DNA from: Hydractinia symbiolongicarpus
Lineage: Eukaryota > Cnidaria > Hydrozoa > Anthoathecata > Hydractiniidae
NCBI RefSeq assembly: GCF_029227915.1
Contig: NC_079881.1
Coordinates: forward strand, 17,521,501-17,585,500
Reading direction: 5' to 3'
DNA: 64,000 nucleotides
Of this stretch, positions 1 through 19,333 are shown piece by piece; within the stretch, counting starts at the first letter, position 1; every line of letters begins with the position of its first letter. The notes under the pieces were generated by a model. That model made no database searches. It was given only the letters and a program-made list of their open reading frames with translations, and was not told where the DNA came from. The translations under genes were made by a program, and so were the position numbers.

Positions 1-89
1 AGTGCTTAATGACTGACGAAAATTCTTTTCACATCAATAATATAAAGATCCCAGAAGGAAGTAAAAAAAACCTCCTGAAATATACATAC

Positions 90-7416
<7,327 letters not shown>

Positions 7417-7488
7417 TTTGCTAAAAACCAATTAAATTTTTTTAAAAATAACATGTCTTTCTCTTCTATTCCCAACCAGTATACACCG

Positions 7489-7569
7489 TTGAAACAGTGT
7501 CCATATAGTGTTCCTAACGCTATTCTATTTCTGATGTCTATACAACGTATTGTATGGACATTGTTTCAA
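7489..7569. repeat. Inverted repeat upstream of ABCC4-like gene
   Basis: The 17-base arms 7489-7505 and 7553-7569 are reverse complements with one mismatch, separated by 47 bases. The element sits about 75 bp upstream of the first coding exon, in the probable 5' UTR intron or promoter. It may be a small MITE-like element or a regulatory hairpin. Confidence 0.55.
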
Positions 7570-10500
7570 TGTCATGTTCCGTTTGGGATACATAACTTCT
7601 GCTATAACTGCAAATTCTTATCTTTTTTTGCATTTGTTTGTACCTTTTTAAATTTTTATTATTTTAACAGGATGGTATTAATAGCAATGTTATATATATT
7701 GAAATACTTATCCTGTATAAAGATTGTTTAAAATGAAATATATATTTACATGTGCAATACACATGCTATGGCAGCTATACCCCATACAATTTTACGGTAT
7801 ACATGCTACAGTACGATTCTAAAGCATATGCTACGGACTACAGTGCAGCATCCATTATGCACAATCAGTACTATATAAAATGTTTAAATGCATACGATAT
7901 AATGTAATGTCTGTGATGCTGTTGACTATGTTCGCAGGATGGTACGAATGCTACAACGCAGCTTTTGTTAACTCACAGAAATGAACAAAGCAGTAAATAA
8001 ATAGATAAATAATTTATATCATGCTAACCTCTGTAAAGAACTTGATAAATTAAGTGTTTCAAAAATTTATTCTTCTTCAATCGATCTGAATTTCTTAACT
8101 TTATACTGAGAGATGTTAGACAATTTCTCCACTTTTATACCAAAAATTGAATGGAATTTAACACCCGGAACGTTCTCACGTAAACAAGGACATTCAGCTT
8201 GGGAAGTCGGCAGAGAATTGTGCAGGCATGCATTTTTATTCTTTGTCAAAGCTAGTGTTATTTGCACACATTGCCATGACGAAAATATTAAATATTAAAT
8301 TCTCATTATCTTCGCCAAAAATAATTGCAGTGAAACACTTTTATTGCAGCTTATGATAAAGTCTTTGCATATTAAATTCTCACCGTGTGTTCCATGCAGC
8401 ACGGTTTATAAATTTGTTGCGAACAACAATAAGCTACGGGGTTGATTGTTCGTACAGGAAGAGTGCCAACAATCATTACCTCAGGTATTAATTTAGCGTC
8501 AATGAGTAATCAGATCTCGAAAACATTCGCATTATGTTGGCCACCTCACACATAACCTCACACATACCGTTTGAATAGAACAACATCAGATAGATCAGAT
8601 AAGCGTTAGTCTTAAAAATTCCGCATCGTGTGTTAAGCAGCGTTTTTTGCCTCTATAACTGGTTCCTGCGGTCCCAAACAGGTTTCTGTCATATCCCATT
8701 GCTATGTGAGAGAAACGATGTGCGTATACACATCTTCTTTTCTTAAGATCGAAACAGCATTTCTCTGTTTCAAAAATGCATTATTGAGCTTTCATTGTAC
8801 TATTTCAAAGTTGTTTATAAAAAAACTACGTGTATTCCTGCACTTTGGCCTCTTGAGATTATGTTGAGATTAAACGTTATCAGAAAAATTAATTAGTATA
8901 GGCTTTATATAGAAGTTTTATAGCACCATTACGTGACAGGAGTACTTATTCGAGGAGAGTTGTACAAAAAGATGGAGTCCAACAATGATGACGCTGTTAT
9001 TGCTATGTTATTTAGAAATTCAAAAAAAATTAATTTATTATAAGTAAAATAGAAAAAAAAAAGAATAAACTCAGTTCAAATATTGTTTTAAATGTTATAA
9101 TGAAAGTTTTATAACATCAAAGTTCTGTGTGTAACCTGGGTATTTACACAGTCATGAAATGTTTAAGCTGCTTGCATATTTATTAATACTATTTAAGTTT
9201 GCGTTTGGTCCGGGGTATTTCGAACATATTATAATCAAGGGAATGATTTCACCGGAAGTCATTTTTCGAAGAAAGCAAAAATCAATCAGCAAATCGGGAT
9301 TTTAAAATTGCCCTGAAATCCGGTTTTTCCGATTTTCGGGTAAAATCCGAAAAAAAATCGAAAAATCGGAATAATCACGTGTGTGTTAACTATAATCCTA
9401 ACAAGAGTTATTATATTTTCCCCATTGCCTACCCAATTTCCCTCAAATGGTATGGGTTGGCTAGTAGCTGTGATGAAGACACATGCCAAACATGCCCGCG
9501 CAAGGCCACGCTGTTATGTGTCCAAAGTATTAATATTGACATATAAAAATAATTGCAAGTATACCAGCTATAATGAATTTGCAAGAATTTCTAAATTTTG
9601 AGAAAATGGAGACTCCTTAGTTACTCAATGGCTAAATGGCAAAAATGCTGTGCGAGTTACCGCAAACGATCATCTGGAAATAAACAAAAAAGATTTTAAA
9701 ACACTAATTATAAAAATTTTGGGAAGTAGCCAAGAGAAAACAAATATATAGAATAACTTGTTTTTATTATTAAACATTGTAAGTCACTCTTCCCTCGTTT
9801 CACCGATTAGTGATTTACTAGCTACATTTTTCTACGCCGACATTTTCTTGATTAACCTGTCCATTGTTTATGTTGTGGATATCACAAAATTGTCAGCAGT
9901 GCAATGCGCAAATTGCTTACATAGCCTACATATTCGCATGGCAATGGAGATAATCAAAAAACGGTCATTTACAAAGATTTTAGATGGTGGTACTAGTTAA
10001 CTAGTAGATTGTTTTTTATCGACAAAATAATTAAACCCGAAAAGTCACTATTTTGTCATACTGTAAAAACAATATGACAGCCGTTAACATCCAGCACAAA
10101 TTAGACTAAATTACCATAAAGCATGCACACACCAGAATAATAGAAGTCGCATAAATACTGCACAGATTATAAAATTATGCGTGCTTGGTTACTTTTCGAT
10201 TGTGATTTAGGTGTATGACTTTCAGGTAAACTAAAAAAGACAATAACAGGCTGTTGTTATGGTATCATTTAATATTGGAGAATAAAGACAATAGAAATAT
10301 TTGATGATTTACGTTCGCTTATAGTTATTAATTATGTGCTTTAAAACATGCTTGAATAACAAAGGGTGAACTTCGCTCGCTTTTCAAGACCTAAACGTAT
10401 TCTGAAGAAATCTTACAAAAGGGACAGAAACAGTCGCCGTATAGGACAATAATTTTTTCGCCATTGCGAGAAAATCAGCTTCAATCTTATTCAAGCGTAA

Positions 10501-12007
10501 AATCCACAATGACTGCCTTTGATGAAATACTTAGATTCTTTAAAGTTACCTTCCACTTAAAAGAAGTTTATTTCTCATGAAAAAACTTGTCTACTAAACT
10601 TTTTCTTGGGTTTCGAGGTAGAGGACTTAAAATTGTCGCTAATTGTGCAAAATTACGACATTATTAGGCACCCCGAAGCATACAATTGCTGTTATCAATC
10701 ATAGTTTTATTATAATTTTTGTAAAAGGTTTGAAACGTCAAATTTAATGGCTAAAAATATCTCCAACTTTATATACTTTGGCAAAACAGCAACCTCCTCC
10801 CCAGGACTATTTGCTTCTCAACGGCGCTGCGCTTTCTGATAGTTCTAGTTTTCTACTTTCTTTCTTAAATACAACAATCCACTTAGGAAACTTGATGACG
10901 TCACGCATAATTAGTTTAAACTCCAAAACTTTGAAACCAAGGTTTAAAATCAAGGTTTTTCAAAAAAAGATGTACAAATTTATAGGGAGAACTTTTCAAG
11001 CTCTTTCGTATGAAATTGATGAAAGAAGCACGTGACTTTGATAACCTTTGTATATATATATATATATATTTGTTTCTGTTTTAAAATATTTCTGTTTGAT
11101 TTAACTTTTGAAAAATGAGGCTGTTTTGCATGACTTTCTTCTAAAAGTCCTCTTATTTTATGCAGTCCTCTCAATAATCGTAAACAAAAAGAGAAATCAA
11201 GTGGATTCAAGAAACTTTGGCTCGACTTAAAAAAAAAAAATCCAGTTTTAAGCCCACCATAATATAGGCCCACCTACTATGAACCGACCTTAAAGACGTT
11301 TTCTTGGATATAAGCCAAAATTATTTTTCAATATAACCACCTCTCCTCCTCAGAACACAATTTTTGTGAACTGTGAACATATTTTTCCTTTTTATTTGCA
11401 CTATGAGTTAATTGATGTGCTTAGCAAGCGTAATGGAGTTTCATCCACCCTGACATGTTTTATATTTTAATCGTCTTAAGATTTAATCAGAAAATAAAAA
11501 TAACAATAACAATACCAATAATAATAAAAATAATAAATAATAAAAAAGTAAATTAGTATATTTTTTTTATTCCTCATTCCACTCTTTTATTTAATTTGTA
11601 GAAAACACAGAAATACTAGTAAACGCATTGCTATGAATCTGTAGTTCCCATACTTCGCTTTACCGTTATCTAAGCAAAACTCATATGCCGTGTGCTAGTC
11701 TGTAGACAATAAACGTTGCGTCGGAGTATAAAAGTATATCAGATAGGCATTATTTTTTCAATGCGCTAGGAAAAATAAATTAATGGACAAGCTGCATTGA
11801 AGCGCTAATTAAAAACAAGAAATCGTTCCGCACAGTTATTGTACAAAACACATCTGTTGAATCATTATTTTAAAAACATTTTCCAGTAACGGCTAGCGCT
11901 TTACCCTCTGTGTAACTTTAAGGACTGTATAATAAAAAAATGTAAACAAGCTGATAAATAAAAGGCATGTGTTATCCCTTTCGTATCTATTTCTAATGTT
12001 TGAAAAT
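7570..12007. other. Intergenic region, no gene recognised
   Basis: AT-rich sequence with short ORFs only, none showing recognisable protein similarity or a consistent exon structure. Around 9295-9372 there is a short cluster of CCGATTTT/AAAATCGG-type inverted motifs, at 11050-11070 a TA dinucleotide run, and at 11490-11560 an AAT/AAC-rich microsatellite. The 5' non-coding exon(s) and promoter of the ABCC4-like gene should lie near 7420-8500 but could not be placed. Confidence 0.5.
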
Positions 12008-12349
12008 ATGGCGGCAAACACAGCCGATAATAAACAAAGTCACGTGATAAAAGGTAAGTACACAATGACGACAAAAGCCCTATACAAATATTTATATATG
12101 TACATAGTCTCGCGATTCCACACCTTCCTTCCAAATTTTTTGGACATTACTGCTAAAGCATACCGTTTTAGGAGCTGAAATTTGATTACTTTTCATCATT
12201 TTTTAGATAGCGTTAGGACAGTCAAAAAGATTGATGTCGTGGTGACAGCACTTAAGGAACATCTAGCTGCAATGCCACCTATGTCAAAAAAACTTTACGA
12301 CAACTCAATGTTTGGGCAACTGAACACATGGATGTTGCTTCTCTTACAG
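12008..12349 (+). CDS. Small spliced gene of unknown function (two exons seen)
   Basis: Exon 1 is 12008-12053, starting at ATGGCGGC and ending before GTAAGT. Exon 2 is 12207-12349, after TTTTTTAG and before GTAAGA. The phases join (1 then 2), giving 63 codons that begin MAANTADNKQSHVIK and contain an amphipathic stretch with VVVTALKEHLAAMPP and a Leu-rich end. The splice signals on both sides are strong and the reading frame is clean, so it looks genuinely coding, but I do not recognise the family. If the last donor is not used, the frame runs on for 42 codons to a stop at 12475, beside an AATAAA at about 12469, giving a complete 105-residue protein. Otherwise further exons lie downstream and were not found. 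The intact retroelement at 13.8 kb would then be in an intron. Confidence 0.5.
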
Positions 12350-12475
12350 GTAAGATATCTACGTCATCTAGCCAATCAGCAATTAAGGAACATCTACAGA
12401 TATGTGATGACGTATCATCTTTTAGCGATTTTGGCATACTCACTCATGGAAGTAATCGTTTCTCTCTCTAAATAA

Positions 12476-13808
12476 AGAAAAGTTTATTCATACTACGATA
12501 TAGTATTTTGCTAAACAACAATATCACATCAGCGTCATTGTATTTATTTAACTGAATAGCTAATTATCAGCGTTTTATTTTTTACATAAATTTACGACAA
12601 ATTATAAAATTTTTTACTAGACTTGAAAATGAAACATCCGACACGTCGTTAAAACGTTGTCGTTTTTATGACGTTTATATGTTCATATTTTTAATTGTCA
12701 TCACTTTTCATCGTATCAATAAAATTTCTTCTCAGTTTTACTGTCAAGGGTAAGATAGGCTAAGCTAAACATAGGATAATTATTTTACAACCAACTAAAG
12801 CTTAAGGTAACTATGTAGCTATTTTCACTGTTCATCAAAGCCGCAAAACAACCAAGCTGCACCATAGTAACTATCAAATTGGTTAACATAACACATAAAC
12901 AACATTAGCTATGTTAAAAGGTCTAATACTAAACTGGATAAAAAAATCCAGTTAAAAAAACATAACATGAATGGGTGGAAGCACGACGGGTCAATCCTGC
13001 CATGCGATGAAACTTGTGCTGACAATGCCAATATGCATCTTCATTTAGAATGCAGAATTTACGTTGATAACACAGGCCGCGTGTATAAATATTCAAATAT
13101 AGAAAGCTGTTTTATACAAATGTGTGTGTATTTATAAACAACAAAAATCAAATTTTGCTGGAATGAGAGCATTTCTGATATAAAGTGTCTATGTCATAAA
13201 TTAAGTATTCTGAAGATTTTCCCGTTTTTAAGAAACTTTGGACAATACTCATTTCTATTTGGCGCCATTTTAAAAAACTGAAAGAGAGATAAAAAAAAAA
13301 AACTTTCAATATAAAATATATAAAAATAACATAAGTGATGTGTGAGTACTTATGAAATAAATAAAAAAGCTTTAAAAAATTTTTTAAAGTTGCAAATAAA
13401 ATTACTTCACATGTATGTACTCACGTCCACCATTACCATGCTGTTTTTGATTTTCATTCGTTCTGCAATTTCATTTTTGCAAGTTGAGCATTTTGCATCA
13501 AGAATGTACCTTAGCATCTAAATTGCGCATGAAACGACCAACGGGGCAATATATTTTAATATGTACAGTAATAAATAAAAGTAATAAAATTATTTATATA
13601 TTATATAAAAACGAGTTAAAAATTTTTCGTGAAGATGATGTAGACTAAAAAAAGATTCGAGAAGGAGATAGCTGCGAGAACGAAAAAAGAGAGGACTGTT
13701 GGGGACTTGATGCCTAATGTGTGCCAGCGATTAGAACAAACAAACAACAAAAATAAATATTGAAACAACAAACAATATAAAAAACAATATATTAACTAAA
13801 ACAGAATG
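12476..13808. other. Gap without recognised gene; contains imperfect palindrome
   Basis: AT-rich sequence with no supported coding exon. At about 13331-13436 there is an imperfect inverted repeat: GTGTGAGTACTTATG at the left faces CATGTATGTACTCACG at the right. Its centre is a perfect 20-base palindrome at 13370-13389 (CTTTAAAAAA and its complement). This looks like a small MITE-like element. Confidence 0.5.
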
Positions 13809-15962
13809 TCAAAGCCTGGCTTTGTCACATGCGAAGCTGAAGTCATCAGCTGGCTCCACGTTAACCTTCACAGAACGACTACCCCTCAGACACAACAAAG
13901 CAGAACGCATTATTACAAAACTTAATTTACATCTTATCCATGACATTATTCGTTCATACTTTTGTCCCGTCTTGTTAGCAATCTTTTCAGCGAGATGTTT
14001 GTGAAATATGGTACCTTCTTGACTCATACCTCCATAAATGGAAAAAACAAGTGGAGTGAATGAGCCATGTTCAAGGTTGATGACGCGGTCGTTATATTTC
14101 CTCTTCTTTTCGCTCTCGTGATTCCTATATATTGCTGCTACTGGAATGTTCGCTTGTGAGTTGGAGTTGACATTGGTAATTCGAACGTCGAAATAAGCGG
14201 ATTGTCCCGGACGCCAAAAACCGCGAGCTCGTATATCTAGTCGGGCTTCATCATTTTCAACCGGTTGTAGTTTCGGTTCAATTTCAACGTCATTGCATGC
14301 CATTTTAAGAAGGTTTGCCTCAAAATCTCTTACGTTGTCGTGACGAATAAAAACAAATCCTTCCTTTTTGCAGTTCATGGCATGATTCGTATCGAATGGT
14401 TGTCCACATGCACACTTTGATGGTAAGTTCTTGACTTTGCAATTATATCTTAAAGCCAATGCATCACGGAATTCGTCCTTTGATAAATCAAATCCTTGGT
14501 CTTTCAGGGGGAGGACAGTAAGCCAACTTGATGCGCCTTTTTCGCAATTCTGAGAAAGAACTCTTGACAATTTATTATCAAGTTCACTGATTACATTCTC
14601 ACGTTCTTGTCTCTGTAAGGCTGTGACTAATTCCGTTCTGTCATGGCGAACTTGTCTTACAGTTTCTTTTGAAGGGATGTCGTTACCTTGAGATACAATC
14701 ACTTCAACAAGGGGTGCAGATATGGCCAATGATGAACTACAATCAATTTTCGCTTTTTGAGTCAACACAGGTATGCCCATTCCGCCATCTCGAATTGGTA
14801 ATTTGAACAGTTTACGATCAGTTTCAGATATGGTCTCTCCAAACAAAGCAGGCAGGAATTCGTCCTCGATGACTTTATCAAGTGGTGTGAGGAAATCCTC
14901 CATATTTGGAATAGTTCTCATAAAATAATTGAATTTATGCATTTCGCCATGAGTATAAGCAGCAAATGCGGCTTGTGGTTCGCTAATTGCGATCTCAGCT
15001 AATTTTCTCATTTCATTGCACCACTGATCCACTTTTTCCGTTGCATACTGCTTTTTATAATCTGCACTACCAATTACAGCTCCTAAGTGACGTTTTCCGT
15101 CTATTGTGTATTTAATAGAGGAGCCACTAAATTCTTTTTTGGCAAGTTCGAGTACCCTATCGTCCTTCGCTATTAACCACGATTTCGATTCATTAACATG
15201 GTATCCGTATTTGCGTCCTTCAGATATCACTAAGTTCCACCATCGGAGTAAACCGTTCACAGTGCCAGCACCTGTAGCATCGTCCGCCAACCAGACCTGC
15301 TTTACGGAAGCGATAGATCTCAATCGATCCTGTATAATAACGGTACTGATCGCGTAAAAGGACATAGCAAGATTGTCTCCCTGAGTTGTGCCTTCTTGTG
15401 ATAATAACTCAGTTCCATTTCGTACAATAAGTCTCGATGCCTTTCTGTAGGTATTGATTAGTATCGTGGCAAAGTGTGGACAAATATATTGTACATTATG
15501 AAGTGCAATATTACGGTTTAGTGTGTTGAACGCATTACTCGCATCTACCAGTATGACAGCCTCGCATTGTTCGGTCTCGAAAATAGTTCTCATTGCATGA
15601 ATAGCAGCTTCGGCGCCACTTTCGACACCTGTGGCGACTTGAAGTGGACCTGCGGCTATTTGTATGTCTTTTTTGAGAGTCCAGCCGATGGCTTTGCCCA
15701 TTATACGGCGCAACGTCTCACCAACTCCAATGGGTCTGACACCAGGGTTTTTGTTCAACGGGATTAAATTACATGCGACAAGAGAATCGATTGTATTAGG
15801 GTCTACAATTGTGGTAGCTAATTTTCGAGTCAGAGTTGCGATTTGTTCTCGAAGCTCTTTTCCTTCCTGTTTGAACTTGTTGCTTGGACAATATGCATTA
15901 TGGAAATAATTATAACTTACCACCTTCTTATTAGTCCAGTTTTGACGAACTTGTTTATTCAT
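13809..15962 (-). mobile_element. Intact retrotransposon ORF: reverse transcriptase with zinc motif and possible restriction-like endonuclease
   Basis: A single uninterrupted 717-codon ORF. Residues 70-83 (NKNPGVRPIGVGE) open the reverse transcriptase core. Motif A is ILVDASNAF (D140), motif B TTQGDNLAM (192-200) and motif C LADDA (225-229), with Leu instead of the usual Tyr before Ala-Asp-Asp. C-terminal to the thumb lies a Cys/His cluster (C517, C519, H527, C531, H541), then LDIRARG (D576) and FDVRIT (D592, R594). That order resembles the zinc-knuckle plus PD-(D/E)xK-like endonuclease of R2-type non-LTR elements, and this part is inference. No apurinic endonuclease, gag or LTR is visible. 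The 5' end is uncertain: residues 1-32 may not be native. A donor-like GTAAGT at 15920 and an acceptor CAG at 15867 would remove 54 bases in frame. The lack of any frameshift suggests recent insertion or selection. Confidence 0.85.
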
Positions 15963-17369
15963 CCAGCATTAATTAATCGAGAAGTCATTCCGAAAGAAAA
16001 GACAAAATATCATTCTTCTAATGAATGAGAACAGACAGAAACTTTCGAGCGACACAAGTCACAGTAAACAAGGAGGAAGATTAAAAGTAATGATGCCAAT
16101 GCGTTTAAAAATTCAAAATTGATATCGATCATAAATGACACCACGTTAGATACCACATTACTTTTAATTTAATTTTGATTCGCATGGAATATATGAAGTC
16201 ATGCTGTATTAAATTAAATTTGACATTCATATTGCTTAATTTTTGCTGCATGTGGATACTTGTGAAGATCTATTAAAAGTTGCTATTATTATCTTGAGTG
16301 AGGCGAATGAGCAATAAAATATTGACTAGCATTTTGTTTTTAGTGTTAAATCTCTTAGGATTGCTAGTGAATGACAGTATTTTTAGTAACGGGGGAATAT
16401 ATCCCTTGAAATCCTACAGACTAGCTATAACAAGATGTATCATTTAAATGAAGGCTGCAATTAAAAAATGCAAACATGTTTAAACAAAGAAAACTCGTGT
16501 TTAGTACGGTTAAACAGTTAACGGATCAATAGTAATTAACATATACCAAAGCAAATTTCAAGGATTCTCCACGTACATTTGAGCGAAGAAAACCGAATAA
16601 GCAAGGAGTTTGATATTCCGAGTTTTGTAAATTGTGAGTGATCATGATGCTTTCATGGGAGGGAATATTTGTATAGCTTATAAGAATGTTTATTTCAGAG
16701 GCAGTCTAACTGGAGCTCACGTTTTTACCTAAAAGTTTCTGACAGTGCGTATAAAATTTAGTACGGTTTTACCTTTATGGTGTTTCCAATAATTTCATAT
16801 TTTTTAAGCTGTCTGACGCAAAATAAAGTTGCAAAATTTAAGACGCCAGAATTGAGCGTTTCATCCGTGTGTTTCTGATTTATTTTGCTTTGTTATTTTT
16901 GCCCTCGACCCCTCTTATTTGCACGAACCTCGTCGACTATCGATTGTGCGGTTATTAGATTTGTGATTATGGCCTCATGTCTATAAAAGCGTTTTGAACT
17001 ATTCTTATAAAATGCCTTTCCGATCGATTCCGTTGGTAACAATGTATTAATAATTACTGGCACAGAGCCATTTATTTTGACAAAAAGATGATTAAAAATG
17101 CTGCTCGCGTTATTATGTTATTTTTGAGTGGAAATAGTTCGTATCGGTTAATCTCGGTAAGAAAATTGTCTTGTTGTCAGGTAATAAAAGCGTATTTCTT
17201 CTATCACCTCTTGATTTATCCGAGGCCGTGTCACGTCAATCAGGAAAAACTATAGTCACATAAAATGAGTTGCTAGTTGGGACCCAGGTAAAAACAATAA
17301 TTTATTCCAACAAAATACCACGTAGCAAATTAACGTGAATATTTGAAAAATCACGATTCTTACTTTTAG

Positions 17370-17660
17370 CGCAGAAACTTTCGCGTGGAGAAATTTTCGC
17401 ATTTTTGGCCCTTTTTCACAAAAGTTTTTGACTTTGGAAATTTCAAAATAACAAAACGCTAAAGCTTTTTACGCGAAAAAATCTCTTTTTTCCAAGCAAA
17501 TTTTAGGCCTTTTTCTGAAATTCGTTGTTATCAAAAAAAAAAAAAAAAAAAATCAATGACACATTGATGGATATTATATTTATTTTCGCTCATTTGCGAA
17601 AGTTTTTTTACACAAAAATAACATTTTTCTTCGATTTTCGAAAGTTTTTTCCGCGAATTT
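17370..17660. repeat. Dispersed repeat D (TTCGCG-rich), copy 1
   Basis: The segment begins GCAGAAACTTTCGCG, continues through a TTTTTGGCCC block and a CTTTGGAAATTTCA block, and ends with ATCAATGACA and GATGGATATTAT. The same landmarks in the same order occur at 36828-37060. Many TTCGCG and CGCGAA words lie in both orientations. Non-coding; probably an old non-autonomous element. Confidence 0.65.
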
Positions 17661-17697
17661 GTTCCATTAATTTCGCGAAGGTTACACACATTCATAT

Positions 17698-17773
17698 AAC
17701 CTCGTCGCCAGGGTCCTGTGGCTGTTTTAAAATTAATTAAAAAGGAAAAATGCCCTTTAAACGAGGTTGACAT
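17698..17773. repeat. Palindromic element of CTCGTCCCCAGG type
   Basis: AACCTCGTCGCCAGGGTC at the left end faces a TGCCCTTTAAACGAGGTT right end, forming imperfect terminal inverted repeats around a short AT core. Related ends occur at 47881-47959, about 48305-48380 and 49082-49148. Confidence 0.6.
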
Positions 17774-19264
17774 GCATACTTCGCTTTTATGTTACACTAA
17801 CATAAAAAATTATCGGCCTAATACGGTTAGGTTAATATGTTCATGCAGGCTGTGGGCGTTTTGAAAAAAACATGAGAGACTGGTTGTCATGAACCCATTC
17901 CTAAAATAAATATAAACATATTACGTGATTGTTGTTATTTTAACCAGGGGTAACTTTTAGCCGTGGAAATCTTTCAGCCAGTGAATGCTTATAGCCAGAG
18001 GATGATTTTAGCCTCGGGAAACTTTTAGCAGCGGAAAACCTTAACCTGTCTTTTGATAGAATACTACTACAGGTTTCCTTTTCCTTTTCTTTGCCACCTA
18101 AACGACAATGTTCGAATCAATGAATTCTACTTTTGCATATGGATAACAAGAGCTTTTAGGGTCCAAATTATTTGTCGTTTGCCCTCATTAACTAAAGTTT
18201 AGGTAAAACAAAAATGATTTTTAGGGTCGACTAAGGTTTGGGCCGCCCTATTCTTTTATGTAAACAGAAAAAATAAAAATAAATTTTAGAAATTTTAAAA
18301 TCCATAAATAAGAATAAACTGGGGCTCTTTTTTTTATTAACGAATTAAAAACAAATCAGGCTAAAAATGTCTCGAAAAATATCCAGATCAAATTTTACTG
18401 CTTCTTATGAAAAAGCCTTAACGCGTAGAAACAATATAATGTTCATAAAATTACATGTGCCAGTGTCACCAGTATTAAATCAAAAGTAGTACAAGACGTC
18501 TTTTTACTGTATTACAGTAGTATACAAATTACTGCATTATATGAGGGTTGAATTTGTCGATTAAGACATTCTTAATTTATTGCACAACCATTTTCAAGCA
18601 AATTATGGTAAATGTAGCCGCAAACCCAGTATAACTTTTCTTACCACCAGGAAATCGGATAAGTTAAGGTGGAAAAAATTACGCTGGTTCTAAAGCGATA
18701 TTTTTCTGCGGTCAGAATACTGATTACTCTCTTTGATTGGTTAATTCTATTGTTCTTTGCTCACGTGGTCAATACTGGGAAATCCTTTGTTTTGACGTGA
18801 ACGACCTCAGACAAATTAGGACGTGACCACGACGACTTTGTGCTGATTGGTTGATTATAATGAGGGGTTTGCTGTGAAGTGAATTTGAATTTTAAGGATT
18901 TGTTTTGACATTTGTTTGCGTCTGAGCTTTTGTTTGAGAGAAACTGATATCCTCGAAGAAAGCTTACTAACTAGACTATGGGAATTTTGGAGAAAACTTT
19001 GGTAGAAGTTAAATTTATAAACTAAAAATTAGATAAACACTCTTCCCTTTTTCCTGAAAAGGTTTGCTCATCCTTTTTTTGTTGTTGTTGTTGTTTCCTG
19101 TTAACGTCTTCATTTAACACGCTGCAATAAAATAAAAGTTGTTATTATTTCAAATTTCCTGACAAAACGTTTCTTTCGTTTACGGCAGACATTTTATTTT
19201 TCATTCAAGTGGGAAATTGATTTCCATTACGTTAACACTGATAGAAAAACGGTAATGAGACGTA

Positions 19265-19291
19265 AAAAACAAACAAACAAACAAACAAACA
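19265..19291. repeat. (AAAC)n microsatellite
   Basis: Uninterrupted AAAC/CAAA tetranucleotide run of about 27 bases just downstream of the gamma-glutamylcyclotransferase gene. Confidence 0.9.
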
Positions 19292-19309
19292 TGTGTATTA
19301 TAGTTTATA

Positions 19310-19315
19310 TTTATT
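19310..19315 (-). promoter_or_regulatory. Polyadenylation signal of the GGCT-like gene
   Basis: An AATAAA on the minus strand begins 19 bases after the stop codon of the 19334-19819 gene. Canonical hexamer and suitable distance; assignment by position only. Confidence 0.5.
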
Positions 19316-19333
19316 AAAATATTGTTAAAATAT

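Larger units (their letters stand above)
15963..19309. other. Intergenic region, no gene recognised
   Basis: No exon with supported coding potential on either strand. It holds the TTCGCG-rich dispersed repeat at 17370-17660 and a CTCGTC-type palindromic element at 17698-17773. Around 18735-18860 are several ATTGG/CCAAT-like boxes and ACGTG motifs that could be promoter-like but are not tied to a gene. Confidence 0.45.

Noticed and set aside
9286-9601. Overlapping ORFs on both strands around 9.3-9.6 kb
   Set aside because: No recognisable domain and no splice support; the left end is a CCGATTTT-type repeat cluster.
18900-19005. Possible plus-strand exon ending RLWEFWRKLW and a stop
   Set aside because: Short, no credible acceptor in frame and no partner exon; judged chance.
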